NCBI GenBank assembly: GCA_028532815.1
Contig: JAQQAS010000024.1
Location: forward strand, 1 to 54,284
DNA from: Pleomorphochaeta sp.
GTDB lineage: Bacteria > Spirochaetota > Spirochaetia > Sphaerochaetales > Sphaerochaetaceae
Length of the DNA stretch: 54,284 nt
Reading direction: 5' to 3'
Numbering within the stretch: position 1 is the stretch's first letter; the number at the start of each line of letters is the position of its first letter. Shown here one piece after another: positions 1 through 7,965 of this stretch. A model generated the notes under the pieces. That model saw nothing but the letters and a program-made list of their open reading frames with translations. It did no database searches and was not told the origin of the DNA. The translations under genes were made by a program, and so were the position numbers.

Positions 1-20
1 AGCTCTCTAGGTTTAAGTTG

Positions 21-132
21 GCCCGGTGGCCATAGCAGAGTGGATACACCCGTTCCCATCCCGAACACGGCAGTTAAGCGCTCTCACGCCGATGGTACTA
101 CAATTATGTGGGAGAGTAGGTAGCTGCCGGGC
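21..132 (+). rRNA. rrf: 5S ribosomal RNA, copy 1
   Basis: The sequence has the typical bacterial 5S core (CCCGTTCCCATCCCGAACAC) and the late GGGAGAGTAGGT strand. Helix I closes GCCCGG (21-26) with CCGGGC (127-132), and G20-C133 can extend it. A run of T follows at 134-140, so helix I plus the T run can act as a terminator. Bases 1-20 are probably the spacer from a 23S gene outside the window. Confidence 0.93.
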
Positions 133-195
133 CTTTTTTTATTTTTCAGCTTATATTCGATAGATAATTCCTTATTTTCTATCTAAATATAAGTT

Positions 196-309
196 GATTT
201 GGTGACAATAGCAGAGTGGACACACCCGTTCCCATCCCGAACACGGCAGTTAAGCGCTCTCACGCCGATGGTACTACAATTATGTGGGAGAGTAGGTAGT
301 TGCCAAGTC
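196..309 (+). rRNA. rrf: 5S ribosomal RNA, copy 2 (tandem)
   Basis: This is a second 5S gene about 63 bases after the first. Its body is nearly identical to copy 1 (for example GGACAC instead of GGATAC). Helix I has a different sequence but still pairs: GATTTGG (196-202) with CCAAGTC (303-309). An eight-T run follows. The spacer between the copies can form a 6-bp stem (161-166 with 180-185) that may serve in processing. Confidence 0.92.
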
Positions 310-354
310 TTTTTTTTGCACTTAAAAAACTTAGATGTTTTTATTTATATATAC

Positions 355-382
355 AAGCTCATCCAAAAGGTGAGCTTTTTTT
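355..382 (+). terminator. Intrinsic terminator after the rRNA operon
   Basis: Stem AAGCTCA (355-361) pairs with TGAGCTT (371-377) around a 9-base loop and is followed by a T run to 382. It sits between the second 5S gene and metN, so it should end rRNA transcription. Confidence 0.85.
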
Positions 383-395
383 GTGTCTTTATATA

Positions 396-423
396 TTGTT
401 ATTAAACCCAACTTTAATATAGA
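396..423 (+). promoter_or_regulatory. Candidate metNI promoter
   Basis: TTGTTA (396-401), a 16-base spacer and TATAGA (418-423) lie about 30 bases before metN. The match to the sigma-70 consensus is moderate. No Met-rich leader or riboswitch-like fold is seen here, unlike upstream of metQ. Confidence 0.35.
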
Positions 424-452
424 ATGAAACAAACAAATTAATTGGAGTAAAG

Positions 453-1448
453 ATGCAGATAACGCTAAAACAATTAAAAAGGTACTATGGCGATTTAAAA
501 GCAGTAGATAATATTAGTTTAAACATTCCCTCAAATACTGTTTATGGAATAATTGGTAGAAGTGGAGCTGGTAAATCTACGCTTGTAAGACTTGTAAGTA
601 TGTTAGAAAAACCTGACTCAGGTGAAGTATATTACGGCGAAAATCGTGTTGATAATTTAGAAAAAGATAATTTGCATAAACAAAGAAGAAAAATTGGAAT
701 GATTTTCCAAAATTTTAATTTGTTTTCTTCTAGAACAGCAGGACAAAATATAGCATATCCCATGGAAATACAAGGATATGATAAACAACAAATCAAAGCT
801 AGAGTAAAACAAATGCTTGATTTAGTTGATTTACAAGGCAGAGAAAATGCTCCAATAAGTACTCTCTCTGGGGGACAAAAGCAAAGAGTTGCTATAGCTA
901 GAGCTCTTTCTACAGAACCAGATATTTTATTTTGTGATGAGGCAACAAGTGCTTTAGATCCTCAAACCACTAGATCTATATTAGATCTTATCAAAGATAT
1001 TCAGAAGAAAATGAGTTTAACAGTAGTTATGATTACTCACCAAATGGAAGTTGTTAGAGATGCCTGTGATTATGTTGCAGTCCTTGAAGATGGAAAAGTA
1101 GTTGAAGAAGGAAAAGTTTTAGATATCTTCTCCTCTCCAAAAACAAGTGTTACTAAAGATTTCTTAGCTCATTTATCGAATGAAACCGCACCTTCTGAAA
1201 TTGTTAGATGGAGTGAAGGGGGGCTTTATACTTTAAGGTTTAAAGGTGTTCATACTGATGAACCTATATTATCTAAAATTACTCAAGAATTAGGAGTTGA
1301 ATTTAATATCAGGGCAGGTGGAGTTCAAAATGTCGAAAATGTACATATTGGAACTTTAATATGTGATATCTCAGGAGATAAAGAAATTGTTCAAAAAGCT
1401 ATTTCTAAATTAAGAGAAAGCGGAATAATTGTGGAGGAAAGTGTATGA
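453..1448 (+). CDS. metN: Methionine ABC transporter ATP-binding protein MetN
   Basis: ATPase subunit of a D/L-methionine importer, acting on the cytoplasmic face with MetI and MetQ. In the 331 residues the Walker A motif GRSGAGKST is at about 35-43, the signature LSGGQ at 138-142, Walker B ILFCDEATS at 158-166 and the H-loop His at 196. The C-terminal 75 or so residues fit the NIL (ACT-like) domain, which in MetN binds methionine and inhibits transport. GGAG lies 8 bases before the ATG. The stop overlaps the metI start by 4 bases (ATGA), indicating translational coupling. The methionine assignment relies on the NIL domain plus the MetI and MetQ neighbours; oligopeptide or other amino-acid ATPases lack this domain. 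Confidence 0.93.
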   Translation: MQITLKQLKRYYGDLKAVDNISLNIPSNTVYGIIGRSGAGKSTLVRLVSMLEKPDSGEVYYGENRVDNLEKDNLHKQRRKIGMIFQNFNLFSSRTAGQNIAYPMEIQGYDKQQIKARVKQMLDLVDLQGRENAPISTLSGGQKQRVAIARALSTEPDILFCDEATSALDPQTTRSILDLIKDIQKKMSLTVVMITHQMEVVRDACDYVAVLEDGKVVEEGKVLDIFSSPKTSVTKDFLAHLSNETAPSEIVRWSEGGLYTLRFKGVHTDEPILSKITQELGVEFNIRAGGVQNVENVHIGTLICDISGDKEIVQKAISKLRESGIIVEESV

Positions 1449-2107
1449 ATCAATTAATTAGTCTAGTTAGCACATCAACGCTAGAAACATTGCAAATGGT
1501 ATTCTTTTCAACATTGTTTTCTCTTATTTTAGGACTTCCTCTTGGAGTCTTGCTTTGTGTAACATCAAGCGAACAACAAGGTGGAATTATACCAAAACCT
1601 ATACTTAATAATATCTTAGGAAGAATTGTTAATGTACTTAGATCATTTCCTTTTATAATTTTAATGATTCTATTATTTCCGTTATCAAGATTAATTTTAG
1701 GAACCTCAATTGGAACTACTGCGGCAATTGTCCCTCTTAGCATTGCAGCAGCACCTTTTGTTGCTAGAGTAATTGAATCCGCTTTAAAAGAAGTTGATCC
1801 TGGAGTTGTTCAAGCTGCAAAATCAATGGGATCAACTAATTATCAAATTATTGTAAAAGTTTTGATTCCAGAAGCCCTTCCAGCATTAGTTTCAGGTATT
1901 ATTTTAACAATTATTAATTTAATTGGATATTCTGCTATGGCAGGAGCTATCGGAGGTGGTGGTCTTGGAGATTTAGCAATCCGTTATGGCTTCCAAAGAT
2001 TTAGAGGAGATGTTATGTTTGCCGCTGTCGTTGTCATTCTACTTTTAGTTGAAATTGTTCAAGTTTTAGGTGATAAATTAGTAGCACACTTAATGTCAAA
2101 AAGATAA
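1445..2107 (+). CDS. metI: Methionine ABC transporter permease MetI
   Basis: Inner-membrane permease of the methionine importer. The 220-residue length is normal for MetI. Several hydrophobic segments are visible (about 15-40, 65-85, 90-110, 150-175, 192-212). The EAA loop that docks on MetN runs from about 121 to 146 (VVQAAKSMGS to IPEALP), followed by the Gly-rich AIGGGGLGDLAI segment typical of MetI. It overlaps metN by 4 bases and is followed by a terminator, so metN-metI form one transcript and metQ is expressed from its own promoter. Confidence 0.93.
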   Translation: MNQLISLVSTSTLETLQMVFFSTLFSLILGLPLGVLLCVTSSEQQGGIIPKPILNNILGRIVNVLRSFPFIILMILLFPLSRLILGTSIGTTAAIVPLSIAAAPFVARVIESALKEVDPGVVQAAKSMGSTNYQIIVKVLIPEALPALVSGIILTIINLIGYSAMAGAIGGGGLGDLAIRYGFQRFRGDVMFAAVVVILLLVEIVQVLGDKLVAHLMSKR

Positions 2108-2130
2108 AAAGATAAATAATAAATATTTGA

Positions 2131-2162
2131 AATTCTCTCAAAAAATTGGGAGAATTTTTTTA
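2131..2162 (+). terminator. Terminator after metI
   Basis: AATTCTC (2131-2137) pairs with GAGAATT (2150-2156) and continues into a T run. It separates metNI from the metQ leader. Confidence 0.75.
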
Positions 2163-2210
2163 TAATATGTTAGCCTTAAATAAAATATACAAAAAAATGA
2201 ATAAATATAC

Positions 2211-2239
2211 TTGAAATATTAATTAAAACAAGTTAGAGT
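2211..2239 (+). promoter_or_regulatory. Candidate metQ promoter
   Basis: TTGAAA (2211-2216), a 17-base spacer and TAGAGT (2234-2239). A start near 2246 would place the small Met-rich reading frame (2269) about 23 bases into the transcript and leave a leader of about 230 bases before metQ. Confidence 0.45.
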
Positions 2240-2268
2240 ATCAAGCAACAAATATAAGGAGATAAATC

Positions 2269-2331
2269 ATGAGAAAAATTATTCGACGATTATTCACATT
2301 AAATATGATGTCTCCTATGATGATGCCCTAA
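2269..2331 (+). CDS. Met-rich leader peptide upstream of metQ (candidate)
   Basis: A 20-codon frame with a strong SD, AAGGAGA (2256-2262), 6 bases before the ATG. It encodes a basic N-terminus (MRKIIRRLF) and ends NMMSPMMMP before TAA. Six of 20 residues are Met, five of them in the last eight codons. It lies between the candidate metQ promoter and metQ, which suits a leader peptide whose translation senses methionine or charged tRNA-Met. The Met-codon region takes part in a stem: GATGT (2307-2311) with ACATC (2340-2344), enclosing TGCCC (2324-2328) and GGGCA (2333-2337). TCTCCT within the frame (2311-2316) is also complementary to the frame's own SD. No poly-T terminator follows, so control would be translational or by another route. 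A short Met-rich metal-binding peptide is a less likely alternative. Confidence 0.6.
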   Translation: MRKIIRRLFTLNMMSPMMMP

Positions 2332-2349
2332 GGGGCAAAACATCTATAT
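2303..2349 (+). promoter_or_regulatory. Stem-loop overlapping the end of the Met leader frame
   Basis: Nested pairings: ATAT (2303-2306) with ATAT (2346-2349), GATGT (2307-2311) with ACATC (2340-2344), and TGCCC (2324-2328) with GGGCA (2333-2337). A ribosome paused on the Met codons would cover the 5' arms and change the fold. A second small hairpin, AATCC (2414-2418) with GGATT (2427-2431), lies nearer metQ. The rest of 2350-2476 is very AT-rich with no other gene seen. Confidence 0.4.
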
Positions 2350-2476
2350 CTAAAACCGTTCAAAAAATTTATCCAAATTAACATATTAACAAAAATATAA
2401 AAGTAAGAAATGAAATCCAGTATATGGGATTATTATATAGAAATAAATATACAAATATATATAAGAGAGGAAATAT

Positions 2477-3280
2477 ATGAAAAAATCATTACTATTAACA
2501 TTAATAGCATTAGTATCAGTTTCAACAGTTTTTGCTAGTGGAGCAAAAGAGAGTGAAGAAACAAATAAAATCGTTATTGGAGCAACACCAGAACCACACG
2601 CTGCAATGTTGAATCTAGTAAAAGACGATTTAGAAGCTCAAGGTTATGAATTAGAAATAATTGAATTTACAGATTATGTAACTCCAAATGAAGCTTTAGA
2701 AAGTGGTGAAATTGATGCAAACTTTTTCCAACACTTGCCATATTTAGAAACATTCAATAAAGAACATAATACACATTTAGTATCAGCTGGTGGTATACAC
2801 GTAGAACCTATTGCACTTTACTCAAAGACAGTTAGCTCTATTGACGAACTTGAAGATGGTGCAACAATTGCAATTCCAAACGATCCTACAAATGAAGGAC
2901 GTGCTTTACTTCTTTTAGAAAGTGCAAACTTAATTACATTGAAGGATGATGCTGGTTTAGAGGCAACTCCTTTTGATATTAAAGACAATCCAAATAACTT
3001 TAAATTCCAAGAAATTGAAGCTGCAACTCTACCAAGAATTATTGGGGACGTTGATGCTGCAATAATTAATGGTAACTATGCAATTCCTGCAGGACTAATT
3101 GCAACTCAAGATGGTCTATTAATTGAAGGTGCACAAAGCCCATATGTTAATGTTATAGCAATTAAAGAAGGCAATGAATCAGCTAAAATTGATGCTTTAG
3201 TTAAAGCTCTAAAAAGTGATAAAGTCGCTTCATGGGTACAAGAACAGTATCCAAATGGAGAAGTTGTCCTTGTTGAATAA
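2477..3280 (+). CDS. metQ: Methionine-binding protein MetQ (NlpA family)
   Basis: Substrate-binding component of the methionine importer. Residues 1-20 form a signal peptide (KK, then a hydrophobic LLLTLIALVSV core) ending VFA/SG. There is no lipobox cysteine, so unlike many MetQ proteins it appears to be a cleaved soluble periplasmic protein rather than a lipoprotein. The mature part has NlpA-family motifs: IVIGATPEPHAAML, the FTDYVTPNEAL region, DANFFQHLPYLE and AIPNDPTNEGRALLLLE. At 267 residues it is full length. The SD GAGAGGA precedes the ATG. It has its own promoter and Met-rich leader, so binding-protein expression can be tuned apart from metNI. Confidence 0.93.
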   Translation: MKKSLLLTLIALVSVSTVFASGAKESEETNKIVIGATPEPHAAMLNLVKDDLEAQGYELEIIEFTDYVTPNEALESGEIDANFFQHLPYLETFNKEHNTHLVSAGGIHVEPIALYSKTVSSIDELEDGATIAIPNDPTNEGRALLLLESANLITLKDDAGLEATPFDIKDNPNNFKFQEIEAATLPRIIGDVDAAIINGNYAIPAGLIATQDGLLIEGAQSPYVNVIAIKEGNESAKIDALVKALKSDKVASWVQEQYPNGEVVLVE

Positions 3281-3295
3281 GACAAATAATTTAAA

Positions 3296-3327
3296 GAAAA
3301 GGAATTTTAAATTCCTTTTCTTTTTTT
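3296..3327 (+). terminator. Terminator after metQ
   Basis: Near-perfect inverted repeat GAAAAGGAATTT (3296-3307) and AAATTCCTTTTC (3309-3320), followed by seven Ts. Confidence 0.85.
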
Positions 3328-3354
3328 ATTATTTAATGGTATTGTAAAGATATT

Positions 3355-4557
3355 ATGAATATCACAAATTTAATACTAATTATTAATATAATACTATTAT
3401 TAGTTTTAATATCATTATTGCTAAAGAGCAGAAAAAAGACTCCAAAAGGGGATGATGCATTATTAAACATAATATTAAATCAAAATAATGATACAAGAAA
3501 AGAATTAACTCAAATTCTTGAAAACCAAAGAAGAGGTCTCTCTGATCAAATACAAAGTTTTGACCAAAGGCTCATGACTTCTTTAGATCAAGTTGAAAAC
3601 AAAAGTGACAAGTTAACACAACATGTAAATGATCAACTAGAAAAAATCAGAGAAGACAATGAAAAGAGATTAGAGTCTATTAGAACAACTGTAGATCAAA
3701 AATTGACTACAACTCTAAATACAAGACTTGGTGAATCTTTTAAAGTAGTAAGCAATCAATTAGAAGTTGTTCACCACTCTTTAGGAGAGATGAAAGAGTT
3801 AGCAAATGATGTAGGTAACTTATCTAGAATATTGATGAATGTAAAAATTCGAGGAACTTGGGGGGAATATCAATTAGAAAATATTTTAGAACAAATATTA
3901 ATTCCATCCCAATGGGAAAAAAATGTTATTACTAGAAAATCTACTAATAATAGAGTTGAATTTGCAATAATTTTGCCTGGAAAGGGAGACTTTCCAATAT
4001 ATCTTCCAATTGATTCTAAATTTCCAAAAGAAGATTATGAAAGATTGCAAGAATATCAAGTTGAAGGGGATAAAGATAAGATAGCTTTAACAAAAAAAGC
4101 TATTGCAACAAGAATTCAAGCTGAAGCTAAGGACATATATGAAAAATATATAGATCCTCCTCATACTACTGAATTTGCTATTTTGTTTTTACCAATTGAA
4201 GGCTTATTTGCAGAAGTCTTAAGTATAAATGGTTTAATTGATAAAATACAAAGAGATTATAAAGTTGTAGTAAGTGGACCTACTACTTTTGCAGCTCTTT
4301 TAAATAGCTTACAAATGGGCTTTAAAACTTTAGCAATTGAGAGAAGAAGTGAAGAAGTTTGGAACGTTTTATCAAGTGTTAAATCAGAGTTTCAAAGATT
4401 TACTATACAAATAGATAAGGTTCAACAAAAATTAAATCAAGCAAGTACTTCTTTAGATAAACTTGGAACTCGAACTAGGGTTATGAAGAAAAAATTAAAC
4501 TTAGTCGATGATATAGATGGAGAAACTATTGAAGATAATAGCGAAGATAATAACTAG
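3355..4557 (+). CDS. rmuC: DNA recombination protein RmuC homologue
   Basis: RmuC-family protein, thought to limit inversions at short repeats; the fold is a predicted PD-(D/E)XK-like nuclease. Of 400 residues, about 5-23 form an N-terminal membrane helix (LILIINIILLLVLISLLL). A coiled coil follows to about 150, then the conserved RmuC core: VKIRGTWGEYQLENILEQIL near 163-182, YLPIDSKFPKEDYERL, and the FLPIEGLFAEVL segment. No clear SD precedes the ATG (TTGTAAAGATATT), so the start is less certain. It stands alone between the metQ terminator and the carbamoyltransferase. Confidence 0.88.
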   Translation: MNITNLILIINIILLLVLISLLLKSRKKTPKGDDALLNIILNQNNDTRKELTQILENQRRGLSDQIQSFDQRLMTSLDQVENKSDKLTQHVNDQLEKIREDNEKRLESIRTTVDQKLTTTLNTRLGESFKVVSNQLEVVHHSLGEMKELANDVGNLSRILMNVKIRGTWGEYQLENILEQILIPSQWEKNVITRKSTNNRVEFAIILPGKGDFPIYLPIDSKFPKEDYERLQEYQVEGDKDKIALTKKAIATRIQAEAKDIYEKYIDPPHTTEFAILFLPIEGLFAEVLSINGLIDKIQRDYKVVVSGPTTFAALLNSLQMGFKTLAIERRSEEVWNVLSSVKSEFQRFTIQIDKVQQKLNQASTSLDKLGTRTRVMKKKLNLVDDIDGETIEDNSEDNN

Positions 4558-4610
4558 AATTTTTAAAACAGAAATAATAATATATAAATAAAATACAACG
4601 AGGTAATAGT

Positions 4611-5630
4611 ATGAATAAAAACATTAATTTGAAGGGACGCAGTTTTTTATCACTTTTAGATTATTCTAAAGAGGAAATTCTTTATTTAATTGAACTGTCT
4701 AAACAGTTAAAAAGTAAAAAGAAAAATAAAGAATATGATAAATCATTACAAGGTAAATTATTAGATAATAAAAACTTAGTATTAATCTTTGATAAAACCT
4801 CAACTAGAACTCGTTGTTCTTTTGAAGTAGCTGCAAATGACGAAGGCTGTGGAGTTACTTTCTTAACAAATAGCCAAATGGGGAAAAAGGAATCTATTGA
4901 AGATACTGCAAAAGTATTAGGTCGTTTGTATGATGGAATCCAATATAGAGGTTACAGCATGGAGTTAGTAAAAAATCTCTATAAATATAGTGAGGTTCCA
5001 GTATTTAATGGCTTAACAGATGATGACCATCCAACACAAGTTTTAGCTGATTTTTTAACAGCTCAAGAACATTGTGGTAAAGCCCTTGAAGATATTAAAT
5101 TTGCTTATATTGGTGATGGTAGAAATAATGTTGCTAACGCACTTATGATAGGTGCTGCTAAAGTTGGTATGAATTTCTCAGTTGCTACCCCTAAAGAGTT
5201 AACTCCAGATCCAAAGTTAATGGAAAAGATTTTAGATGCTGCGAAAATAAGTGGTGCTAAAATTGAAATTGTAACGGACCCTAAAGAAGCTGTTTTAAAT
5301 GCAGATGTTATCTACACTGATATTTGGGTATCTATGGGTGAAGAAGATAAGATGGAAGAAAGAATTGATTTATTAAAGTCTTATCAAGTTACAATGGATT
5401 TATTAAAAGCTAGTGGTAATGAAAATGTATTATTTGAACATTGTCTTCCTTCTTTCCATGATTTAGAAACAAGTGTTGGACAAATGGTTTATGAAAAATA
5501 TGGATTAAAAGAAATGGAAGTTACAGATGAAGTATTTAGATCTAAGCATTCTGTTGTATTTGATGAAGCAGAAAATAGAATGCATACTATAAAAGCTGTT
5601 ATCGTTGCAACAATGAGTGACAAATTATAA
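4611..5630 (+). CDS. arcB/argF: Ornithine carbamoyltransferase
   Basis: Converts carbamoyl phosphate and ornithine to citrulline, or the reverse in arginine catabolism. The 339 residues carry the carbamoyl-phosphate site STRTR (64-68), HPTQ (140-143), the ornithine-loop segment DIWVSMG (237-243) and HCLP (277-280), all intact. GAGG lies 7 bases before the ATG. No other arginine gene (arcA, arcC, argG, argH) is in the window, so a catabolic ArcB or biosynthetic ArgF role cannot be settled; the length and the KxxRTRCSFEVAAxDxG style resemble catabolic ArcB-type enzymes. An insertion sequence begins 20 bases after the stop. Confidence 0.9.
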   Translation: MNKNINLKGRSFLSLLDYSKEEILYLIELSKQLKSKKKNKEYDKSLQGKLLDNKNLVLIFDKTSTRTRCSFEVAANDEGCGVTFLTNSQMGKKESIEDTAKVLGRLYDGIQYRGYSMELVKNLYKYSEVPVFNGLTDDDHPTQVLADFLTAQEHCGKALEDIKFAYIGDGRNNVANALMIGAAKVGMNFSVATPKELTPDPKLMEKILDAAKISGAKIEIVTDPKEAVLNADVIYTDIWVSMGEEDKMEERIDLLKSYQVTMDLLKASGNENVLFEHCLPSFHDLETSVGQMVYEKYGLKEMEVTDEVFRSKHSVVFDEAENRMHTIKAVIVATMSDKL

Positions 5631-5652
5631 ACAATACTTTTAATATTTAAGG

Positions 5653-5698
5653 GGCCGTTGCAAAAGTCTTAAATGATATGCAGCGGTTCTTTTTTTGT
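5653..5698 (+). terminator. Terminator-like fold at the left IS end
   Basis: CCGTTGCA within the left repeat pairs with TGCAGCGG (5679-5686, one G-U) and is followed by TTCTTTTTTT. Read rightwards it should block incoming transcription from the carbamoyltransferase gene and shield the transposase. It also supplies that gene with a terminator. Confidence 0.6.
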
Positions 5699-5825
5699 CT
5701 AAATTGTTATATTGTAATAAATTATTTTATTTTTTTTATATAAATATGCTTAACAAATGTTTACAAAAATAGGGTACATATGTTATAATTACTTATCCTA
5801 CAAAGAATTAAACAAGGAGTACCCT

Positions 5826-7490
5826 ATGAACAACACTACACCTTTTACTAGAAATGGTCAACTATATTTACCTTTAGATTTACCAATTGAATTCGATTTT
5901 TCTCCTGAATGTTATGCAATGTTACAATTATTAGATAATTTAGATTATTCCAAATTTGAAGAAAAACAATCTATATTAGGTAGACCAAACGCAGCTAGTG
6001 CAAAAGTTATGGTCGAACTTATCATTTATGCCAGACTTATTGGACATTACAGTTGTAGATCTATGAAATATTTAAAAACTGATTTATGTGCTTTGTGGTT
6101 ATTAGATGGTAAGAGGCTACCAGATCATTCAACTTTTTCTAGATTTATAGATAAACATAAAGACGATATTCAAGATTTATTTTATCAAATGATTAATAGA
6201 TTATATGAGTTAAATGAAATAACAGGAGAAACTATTTATCAAGATGGAACAAAAGTTGAATCTGTAGCTAACAAATATACTTTTGTATGGAGAAAAGCTT
6301 TAACAAAAAATATGAAAAAATGTTTTAATCATTTAAAAGCGTTACATAAAGAATTTCTTACACTCTACCCAAATACTAGTTGTCCTAATAAATTAACTGA
6401 AGAAAATACTTTATCTACTATGATTGCAATTAGAAGATTTTTAAGAACTCTTTTTGTTGGAATTGATGAGGCTAGATATGGAAGGGGTATTAAATCAACT
6501 AAGGAAGAAAGATTATTTAGAGAAATAGAAAAATATGTCTCAAAATGGATTAACTACATAGAGAATAATGAAATATTTAGTGAAAAGAATAATCCTACAA
6601 ATAGAAACAGCTATAGCAAAACAGATAGAAGTGCAACATTTATGAGAGTCAAAGAAGATCATATGAGAAATGCTCAATTAAAACCAGCATATAATATTCA
6701 GCACTTAGTAGATAGTAATTACATAATAACTATCCTTTGTTCATCAGATAGAACTGATTTTCACACTTGTGTTCCTGCTTTAGAAAAGCTAAAGAAAAAT
6801 ACATCAATAGAATATAAAAATTATTGTGCTGATGCAGGCTATGACTGTAAAGAAAACTATGAATATTTAGAAAAACATAATATTAAGAGTTTTATTAAAC
6901 CTGCTAATTATGAACAAAATAAAAAGAGAAAAAATAAAAACGATCCTAGCAGAAGAAGTAATATGAAATATATTGAAAATATAGATGCATATGAGTGTAC
7001 TCAAGGTAAATATATAATTAGAAGGAAAGATTTAGAAGAAAAAAGAGCTTCAAACTCAAGAAAACGAGGATATAAACCTAAAACAGAACAAAGAATATAT
7101 AAATCTTTTAGTGGATGCACAACTTGTCCTATTAGAAATGCTTGTATGAAATCTTCAGCTAAAAGAAATGATTTTAAAATGATGTATGTTGATACACAAC
7201 TTGATATATATAGAATAGAAACTAAGAAAAATATTGAGAGCGATGAAGGCAAGATAATTAGAGTTAACAGAAGTATTCAAGCAGAAGGAAGCTTTGCATT
7301 AATTAAAGATGGACTATCAAAAAGGCGATTTAAAACAAAAAGTTATAAATCAGTTGAAACTGAATGGCTTTTATTTTGTATGAGTGCAAATATAGTTCGT
7401 TTTAAGAATCGGCTTGCACAAGGTCTTGTTGGAACACCTTTTGAATACCAATGTAATCCCGAAATTGAAGAAATACCAAAAGCTATATAA
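5826..7490 (+). CDS. IS1182-family DDE transposase
   Basis: Transposase of 554 residues. The chosen start (MNNTTPF) has AAGGAG 6 bases upstream; an in-frame ATG at 5757 would add 23 residues but has no SD. The N-terminal domain (about 1-130) has the PDHSTFSRF motif typical of the family. The catalytic triad is Asp140 (YQDGTKVES), Asp336 (ADAGYD) and Glu487 (QAEGSFALIK). A Cys-rich segment CTTCPIRNAC lies before the last acidic residue. No frameshift or stop is seen, so it is probably active. Confidence 0.92.
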   Translation: MNNTTPFTRNGQLYLPLDLPIEFDFSPECYAMLQLLDNLDYSKFEEKQSILGRPNAASAKVMVELIIYARLIGHYSCRSMKYLKTDLCALWLLDGKRLPDHSTFSRFIDKHKDDIQDLFYQMINRLYELNEITGETIYQDGTKVESVANKYTFVWRKALTKNMKKCFNHLKALHKEFLTLYPNTSCPNKLTEENTLSTMIAIRRFLRTLFVGIDEARYGRGIKSTKEERLFREIEKYVSKWINYIENNEIFSEKNNPTNRNSYSKTDRSATFMRVKEDHMRNAQLKPAYNIQHLVDSNYIITILCSSDRTDFHTCVPALEKLKKNTSIEYKNYCADAGYDCKENYEYLEKHNIKSFIKPANYEQNKKRKNKNDPSRRSNMKYIENIDAYECTQGKYIIRRKDLEEKRASNSRKRGYKPKTEQRIYKSFSGCTTCPIRNACMKSSAKRNDFKMMYVDTQLDIYRIETKKNIESDEGKIIRVNRSIQAEGSFALIKDGLSKRRFKTKSYKSVETEWLLFCMSANIVRFKNRLAQGLVGTPFEYQCNPEIEEIPKAI

Positions 7491-7663
7491 ATCTTTTTAG
7501 TTGTAAATAAATTAATTAGTCTAGAAAATTCAATCTGGACGACTTTATTATGCTTAAATCCTAATATTTAAACACTGAGAAGACAATTTTAGGTAAATCT
7601 GATAACTAAAAATAATCAAAGTTCTACTAAATTACCAAAATCAAATAAGAAAAAAATAAAGAG

Positions 7664-7709
7664 CTGCTACTTAGTCAATAAAATTGACTTTTGCAACAGC
7701 TCCTTTTTT
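7664..7709 (+). terminator. Terminator-like fold at the right IS end
   Basis: GAGCTG before the right repeat pairs with CAGCTC inside it, enclosing AGTCAAT/ATTGACT, and a run of six Ts follows. It should end transposase transcription at the edge of the element. Confidence 0.55.
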
Positions 7710-7965
7710 AAGATTAAATACCTTTTTTATATTTAAATTATAAAAAATTAAATGCTCACAAAACGCTTTCTATTTATATTTTAGAATAAATATAGTTGTT
7801 AAAATGAAAAAATAGTAATTAATTTTTATTTTTCATTTTAAGATATATAGTAATCTTTATATTTTTTAATAAATATTGTTGAGTTGTATAAAATAATATT
7901 GCATAATAGTACAAAGAGTACAGAAAATGTCAAGAAAAATAATTTAAGTTAAAGGGAAATTTGAT
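7704..7965. other. Intergenic region upstream of the TetR gene
   Basis: 262 very AT-rich bases without a gene. They contain an 11-bp inverted repeat (AAAATGAAAAA near 7802, with TTTTTCATTTT) and two GTAC tetramers 9 bases apart (7909-7912 and 7918-7921). The tetramers lie where an operator for the downstream TetR-type regulator might be. No convincing promoter pair could be chosen among many AT-rich options. Confidence 0.3.

Larger units (their letters stand above)
5651..7703 (+). mobile_element. IS1182-like insertion sequence
   Basis: Bounded by 18-base inverted repeats matching at 16 positions: GGGGCCGTTGCAAAAGTC (5651-5668) and the reverse complement of 7686-7703 (GGAGCTGTTGCAAAAGTC). It carries one full-length transposase. 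Both flanks contain TTTAA (5646-5650 and 7707-7711). This could be a target duplication, but the three extra Ts on the right make it uncertain. The element is about 2.05 kb, has no passenger gene and appears intact. The 195 bases between the transposase stop and the right repeat hold no gene. Confidence 0.88.

Noticed and set aside
199-405. Protein frame across the second 5S gene
   Set aside because: It runs through the rRNA and terminator; no SD or protein-like composition.
2163-2476. SAM riboswitch or T-box upstream of metQ
   Set aside because: The conserved SAM-I core and the T-box sequence were not seen, and no terminator follows. The Met-rich frame explains the region better.
5757-5825. 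Longer N-terminus for the transposase
   Set aside because: The ATG at 5757 has no SD and adds residues unlike the family; 5826 has AAGGAG at ideal spacing.
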